Positions 5,714-9,264 of a stretch of DNA of 9,264 bases are shown here, piece after piece (the first letter of the stretch is position 1; every line of letters starts with the position of its first letter). Source of the DNA: Cytophagales bacterium (GTDB taxonomy: Bacteria > Bacteroidota > Bacteroidia > Cytophagales > Cyclobacteriaceae); NCBI GenBank assembly GCA_003504855.1, contig DNZD01000028.1:1-9264 (forward strand), written 5' to 3'. A program made the translations under genes and the position numbers. The notes under the pieces were generated by a model. The model saw nothing but the letters and a program-made list of their open reading frames with translations. It was not told the origin of the DNA and ran no database searches.

Positions 5714-8245
5714 GTGAATCCCTTCAACTCGATTGTCACCGCCAGGTTTTCGATTTACAACAGCCTGTTTCTAAACCTGCCGTTTCAGAACATCTCGCAG
5801 ACGGGTAATTTTTTGCCCCTGCTCCAGCAGGTATGTGAGCAAGGATACAGTGCGGGAATGCGGCCGGATGAAATCATGGCCAAGTTCTTTGCTGACTATT
5901 CTCCGGAGAGCACACCAGCCGAGCGATTTGACTTTATGTTCAGGGTGATTCAATATATCGAGCGCCAGGTGGTGCTGTTTGATTCAATTGAAGACTCCTC
6001 CTATGAACAGATCAACGATGTGCGGGGCAAAGGTTCGGTACCGGCTTTATTGCTTCGTGCTGAATCAGATGGAAAACTCGATCAGCTCCGCAAAAGCCTC
6101 ACCGACTTCTCCGTGCGCGTAGTGCTGACAGCACACCCCACACAATTCTATCCAGGCCACGTGCTGGCGATTCACTCCGATCTCGAGACTGCGATCCGGC
6201 AAAACGACCTTCCCCAGATCAATCTCCTGCTTCAGCAACTGGGAAAGACAGGATTCATCAACAAGCAAAAACCAACACCATTCGATGAAGCGGTGAGCTT
6301 GTGCTGGTACCTTGAAAATATTTTCTATCACGCCGCGCCGGCCATAGCCTTGCAGTTGATGCGCGGACTCAATATACCCATTGAGGCATGGCAGAATGAC
6401 CAACTTGTTTCAATAGGATTCTGGCCGGGTGGTGACCGCGATGGAAACCCCTTCGTCACCAGTGTAATAACAAGCCAGGTGGCCACGCGTCTCCGTCAGG
6501 GTATTCTGCGTAACTACTATACCGGTGTGCGCCAGCTGAAGCGACGGTTCACTTTCGAAGGTGTGGAGCCGATTGTTCAGGGTATGGAGAAGAAACTCTA
6601 TGCCTCTCAATACGGAGGCAGTGGGGCTTATTCCAGTCCGAAAGAATTACTCGATGACTTGTTTGCCATGCGTGCCATTTTGGTGGAGCGCCACGGCGGA
6701 CTCTTCCTTGATCTGCTGGAAGAGTTTATCCTTAAGGTAAAGGTATATGGTTTTCATTTCGCCTCACTCGACATCCGGCAGGATGGCCGTAAACACGAGG
6801 TTGTCGTGCGATCTATCCTGGCGAAGGCCGGACGCGAGGCGGAAGTCTTTTCGCCTGCTTCCGACCATGACAAGTTAACGGCCCTGTTGGCGATCCGTCC
6901 TGACCAGTCCTGTTTAACCGGGCACGAAGCACAGGTGCAGGAGGCGATTGACAGCTTTACGGTGATCAAATCTATTCAGCAACAGAACGGAGTGCAGGGT
7001 TGCCACCGCTATGTGATCAGTAATTGTTCGAGTGCCTTCCACATTATACAAGTATATCAGTTGTCGCAGTGGCTGGTGGGCGACGCGTTGGATATTGTTC
7101 CGTTGTTCGAAACCATTGAAGACCTCGCGCACGCGGAGGCTATCATGGATTCTATTTATGCTATTCCTGCTTACCGCGAGCATGTGAAGCAGCGCGGCAA
7201 TCGCCAGACCATCATGTTGGGCTTTTCTGATGGCACCAAGGATGGAGGCTATCTTCGTGCAAACTGGTCCATCTTCCGGGCGAAAGAATCGCTCACTAGT
7301 GTGTCGCGCAAGTATGGCATTGAAGCCTTGTTCTTTGATGGTCGCGGAGGTCCGCCCGCGCGGGGTGGAGGCAACACCCACGACTTTTATGCATCACTGG
7401 GAGAGACCATCGAGAACCGCGAAGTGCAGGTGACGGTGCAGGGCCAGACGATCAGTTCAAATTTTGGCAAAGTGGCGTCGTGTCAATACAACCTGGAGCA
7501 ATTGTTGTCGGCCGGGTTGGAAGGAAAAGTATTTGGACACCCTTCGCAGATGTCGGTTGCTGACAAGGCCTTGTTGGATGAGCTGGCCGATGCCAGCCAC
7601 CGCGCTTATCTCGGGTTGAAGCTCGATCCGAAGTTTGTGCCCTACCTGGAGAAGATCACGCCCCTTCCATTTTTTGGTGACACCAATATTGGTTCGAGGC
7701 CGGTGAAGCGGTCTGGCGGCGAAGGGTTGAAGTTTGAGGATTTGCGTGCTATTCCTTTCGTAGGATCGTGGGCACAGATGAAGCAAAACATCCCTGGCTT
7801 TTATGGTGTGGGCAGTGCTTTGCTTGAAATGAAGGGTAAAGGCAAATGGAATGAGTTGCAGGCATTGTATCAGCGCTCCCTGTTTTTCAGAACCCTGGTG
7901 GGTAACAGCATGATGTCGCTGACGAAGAGTTATTATCCGGCTACGGCTTATCTGGAAAAGGACCCTGAGTTTGGTGAATTCTGGAAGAAGATGTTTAGTG
8001 AGTTTGAATTGTCCAAGCGGATGATCCTCGAATTGACGGCCATGCCGGAGTTGATGGAGAACAATCCGCAGATCCGCGAGTCGATCCGGTTACGTGAGCG
8101 GATTGTGTTGCCCCTGATTACCGTACAGCAATTTGCTTTGATGAGCCTTCGTTCGGCCAAGGACAAGGAACATGAAGGGTTATACCGCAAGCTGATCATC
8201 CGTTGCATGTTTGGTATCATTAACGCGGCCCGCAACTCAGCCTAA
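5714..8245 (+). CDS. ppc: Phosphoenolpyruvate carboxylase
   Basis: This 843-residue cytosolic enzyme carboxylates PEP with bicarbonate to oxaloacetate and phosphate, replenishing the TCA cycle. The signature elements are present in order: VVLTAHPTQFYP with catalytic His141, GFWPGGDRDGNP at 235-246, the LDIRQDGR segment, ETIEDL, MLGFSDGTKDGGYLRANW from residue 501, FFDGRGGPPARGGG at 540-553, and GQTISSNFG. The Phe-Phe-Asp and Pro-Pro-Ala variant of the usual FHGRGGxxGRGG loop is typical of Bacteroidota enzymes. The protein is somewhat shorter than the E. coli enzyme (about 880). It ends RNSA instead of the common (Q/R)NTG, although the Asn that contributes to the aspartate effector site in other PEPCs is retained. 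No terminator directly follows; the palindrome of ORF6N cassette 2 begins 22 nt past the stop. Confidence 0.98.
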   Translation: MNPFNSIVTARFSIYNSLFLNLPFQNISQTGNFLPLLQQVCEQGYSAGMRPDEIMAKFFADYSPESTPAERFDFMFRVIQYIERQVVLFDSIEDSSYEQINDVRGKGSVPALLLRAESDGKLDQLRKSLTDFSVRVVLTAHPTQFYPGHVLAIHSDLETAIRQNDLPQINLLLQQLGKTGFINKQKPTPFDEAVSLCWYLENIFYHAAPAIALQLMRGLNIPIEAWQNDQLVSIGFWPGGDRDGNPFVTSVITSQVATRLRQGILRNYYTGVRQLKRRFTFEGVEPIVQGMEKKLYASQYGGSGAYSSPKELLDDLFAMRAILVERHGGLFLDLLEEFILKVKVYGFHFASLDIRQDGRKHEVVVRSILAKAGREAEVFSPASDHDKLTALLAIRPDQSCLTGHEAQVQEAIDSFTVIKSIQQQNGVQGCHRYVISNCSSAFHIIQVYQLSQWLVGDALDIVPLFETIEDLAHAEAIMDSIYAIPAYREHVKQRGNRQTIMLGFSDGTKDGGYLRANWSIFRAKESLTSVSRKYGIEALFFDGRGGPPARGGGNTHDFYASLGETIENREVQVTVQGQTISSNFGKVASCQYNLEQLLSAGLEGKVFGHPSQMSVADKALLDELADASHRAYLGLKLDPKFVPYLEKITPLPFFGDTNIGSRPVKRSGGEGLKFEDLRAIPFVGSWAQMKQNIPGFYGVGSALLEMKGKGKWNELQALYQRSLFFRTLVGNSMMSLTKSYYPATAYLEKDPEFGEFWKKMFSEFELSKRMILELTAMPELMENNPQIRESIRLRERIVLPLITVQQFALMSLRSAKDKEHEGLYRKLIIRCMFGIINAARNSA

Positions 8246-8267
8246 AAAACCCTTAGATGAAATCAAT

Positions 8268-8296
8268 TTCGGAGATCACAATCTGTGATCTCCGAA
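8268..8296. repeat. Upstream 29-bp palindrome of ORF6N cassette 2
   Basis: Odd palindrome with centre T8282 and arms TTCGGAGATCACA / TGTGATCTCCGAA; one mismatch next to the centre (A8281/C8283). It matches the downstream palindrome 8934-8962 over most of its length. It starts 22 nt after the ppc stop and ends 110 nt before the ORF6N ATG. Read in the frame of the ORF6N motif it would give RRSQSVIS. Confidence 0.88.
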
Positions 8297-8307
8297 TCTT
8301 TGTGGGC

Positions 8308-8329
8308 GACTCACGGTGAGTCATTTTTT
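8308..8329 (+). terminator. Possible terminator of ppc inside the cassette 2 leader
   Basis: A 6-bp stem GACTCA / TGAGTC with loop CGG is followed by A and six T residues. It lies 62 nt after the ppc stop, between the upstream palindrome and the ORF6N gene. The stem is short, so strength is uncertain; it could instead be part of a regulatory leader. Confidence 0.4.
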
Positions 8330-8406
8330 AATCATGAGCGATCAGGTTTTCAGGATTTTCTTTGATCAGGTTGTTTCAGAATTTGCAGTCAAGCAACCTG
8401 TCTCAG

Positions 8407-8934
8407 ATGAAAAAAGCAATTGCGGATGAATTCGTAATCAGTAAGATTTACATGATTCGCGGACAAAAAGTTATGATTGATCGCGACCTGGCCGAATTGT
8501 ATGGCGTGGAGACCAGGGCACTCAAGCAGGCCGTGCGCAGAAATCGCTCCCGGTTTCCACAGGACTTTCTTTTTGAAATGACAAAGAAGGAATTTCTGAC
8601 CTGGCGCAAGGAGCATGTAGCTGATGGAGGTGATTGGCAGGGGCTTCGTTATGTGCCATTCTGTTTCACTGAGCAGGGAGTAACTATGTTATCTTGTATC
8701 CTCAATAGTCGTCGGGCCATTGAAGTCAATATTCAAATCATCCGAATATTTACCCGCCTCCGTGAAATGCTCAGTGCGCATAAAGATATTCTTTTGAAAC
8801 TGGAGCGGCTCGAACGAAAAGTGGGTGGTCATGACACCGACATTAAGATTATCTTCAGCCACATTAAGAAACTACTGAGTCCGCCGAATTTGCCCATGCG
8901 AAAAATAGGATTCCGGCAGTCGGTTCACCAATAA
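8407..8934 (+). CDS. ORF6N-domain DNA-binding protein (copy 2)
   Basis: This encodes 175 residues and is a paralogue of the ORF6N protein at 1765-2313. They align along almost their whole length with the same motifs: IYMIRG at 14-19, VMIDRDLAELYGV at 22-34, RFPQDFLFEMT at 49-59, FTEQGVTML at 87-95, RAIEVNIQIIRIFTRLRE at 103-120, and the tail LPMRKIGFRQ. ATG 8407 is chosen over TTG 8362 because it aligns with copy 1. Residues 66-74 read WRKEHVADG where copy 1 has WKSQIATSN, so the palindrome-encoded segment is absent here. The gene lies between its own pair of palindromes, the second of which begins in its stop codon. It probably binds DNA, as inferred from the family; target and role are unknown. 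Confidence 0.85.
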   Translation: MKKAIADEFVISKIYMIRGQKVMIDRDLAELYGVETRALKQAVRRNRSRFPQDFLFEMTKKEFLTWRKEHVADGGDWQGLRYVPFCFTEQGVTMLSCILNSRRAIEVNIQIIRIFTRLREMLSAHKDILLKLERLERKVGGHDTDIKIIFSHIKKLLSPPNLPMRKIGFRQSVHQ

Positions 8935-8962
8935 TCGGAGATCACAATTTGTGATCTCCGAT
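8934..8962. repeat. Downstream 29-bp palindrome of ORF6N cassette 2
   Basis: Perfect odd palindrome: 14-nt arm ATCGGAGATCACAA, central T8948, complementary arm. It overlaps the last base of the ORF6N stop codon. No T-run follows. In the frame equivalent to the ORF6N motif it would read RRSQFVIS. Confidence 0.9.
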
Positions 8963-8966
8963 ATCC

Positions 8967-9009
8967 ATGTTGCATGGGTGCCCATAACATAGAGAAGTGT
9001 TTATTCTCT
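8967..9009. repeat. Two tandem hairpins after the cassette 2 palindrome
   Basis: Hairpin one (8967-8990) pairs ATGTT and ATGGG with CCCAT and AACAT, with a 2-nt GC bulge. Hairpin two (8991-9009) pairs AGAGAA with TTCTCT across a 7-nt loop. Neither is followed by a T-tract. Function unknown; they directly adjoin the palindrome. Confidence 0.45.
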
Positions 9010-9035
9010 GAATGACTTTATCTCAGACTGCTTTC

Positions 9036-9073
9036 AAAAAAATCAGGGCGCCCTTGTTCGGAGCGCCCTGATT
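9036..9073 (-). terminator. Rho-independent terminator of the DUF5777-like gene
   Basis: On the minus strand an 11-bp perfect stem AATCAGGGCGC / GCGCCCTGATT with an 11-nt loop at 9052-9062 is followed by a T-run (the A-tract 9036-9042). It lies 21 nt after the stop codon of the gene at the right edge. Confidence 0.88.
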
Positions 9074-9094
9074 AAAGATCGAAACTCTTTCTGA

Positions 9095-9264
9095 TTACGA
9101 TTTCTTTTCTTTCACCGTAAATACGCGGGTGAAATTGAAACCTAACCGAATGCCTTTGGCGCCATCCCGGAAATTGGTCTGGGTGAGTCCGATGAACTGT
9201 GGCTCAATCAGGCCCGTGCCGTTGGTGAACATGATCTGAAATACGTGACCACCGGTTTCAATAT
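9095..9264 (-). CDS. C-terminus of a DUF5777-like beta-barrel protein (5'-truncated)
   Basis: Only the last 55 residues are in the window; the gene continues past the right edge. The visible part contains GGHVFQIMFTNGTGLIEPQFIGLT, then DGAKGIRLGFNFTRVFTV, and ends KEKKS. The alternating hydrophobic pattern, with a terminal strand GIRLGFNFTRVF, fits an outer-membrane beta-barrel and resembles the end of DUF5777 proteins of Bacteroidota. The recognition comes from memory of the family pattern and needs the full gene. The three-lysine tail after the last strand is somewhat long for a barrel C-terminus. Biochemical role unknown. Confidence 0.6.
   Translation of the reverse strand, partial: IETGGHVFQIMFTNGTGLIEPQFIGLTQTNFRDGAKGIRLGFNFTRVFTVKEKKS

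Noticed and set aside
6914..7381. Minus-strand 155-codon open frame.
   Set aside because: It is antisense to the conserved centre of ppc.
1605..8962. Target-site duplications or a CRISPR-like array around the palindromes.
   Set aside because: I found no matching direct repeats outside the palindromes, and the palindromes are only paired around genes with no spacer-repeat periodicity.

Overview
The window looks like chromosomal DNA of a Bacteroidota bacterium, probably Cytophagia- or Chitinophagia-like. The evidence is an extracellular DGDV-repeat protein of the kind common in that phylum, a DUF4136 lipoprotein, the C-terminus of a DUF5777-type beta-barrel protein, a PEP carboxylase of the Bacteroidota subtype (FFDGRGGPPARGGG motif), and two promoter boxes matching the Bacteroidota -7 consensus TAnnTTTG. 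The genus cannot be determined from the sequence alone.

Layout. Positions 1-967 (+) hold the C-terminal part of a repeat-built surface or secreted protein. It is followed 35 nt later by a small putative lipoprotein (1003-1470, +). Positions 1605-2385 form a cassette: an ORF6N-domain gene (1765-2313, +) bracketed by 27-bp palindromes. On the minus strand lies a housekeeping block, in transcription order tRNA-Gln(UUG), prs, rplY (L25/Ctc), pth. A terminator-like hairpin sits between the tRNA and prs, a clear terminator follows rplY, and pth has its own candidate promoter. Upstream of the tRNA, also on the minus strand, is a DUF4136 lipoprotein gene (4959-5528). Divergent from it is ppc (5714-8245, +). 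Positions 8268-8962 are a second ORF6N cassette with its own pair of 29-bp palindromes. The window ends in the 3' end of a minus-strand DUF5777-like gene with a strong terminator.

How the genes work together. The prs-rplY-pth block serves nucleotide synthesis and translation (PRPP synthesis, a 5S rRNA-binding ribosomal protein, peptidyl-tRNA recycling). The ppc product replenishes oxaloacetate. The two ORF6N cassettes are accessory units placed between core genes.

Most interesting signal. Each ORF6N gene is flanked on both sides by a near-perfect odd palindrome specific to that gene. In cassette 1 the same sequence also occurs inside the gene: the downstream palindrome is the exact reverse complement of 28 bp of coding sequence, and the upstream one differs by one base. 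There it encodes WKSQIATSN at residues 66-74. The cassette 2 palindromes, read in the equivalent frame, spell RSQ[FS]VIS, a related peptide, although gene 2 itself has a diverged segment there (WRKEHVADG). The two palindrome families share 9 of 13 half-site positions. This suggests a gene-palindrome unit, either a self-recognition or autoregulatory system or a mobile cassette comparable to REP/RAYT or Rickettsia palindromic elements. I do not know of a description of it.
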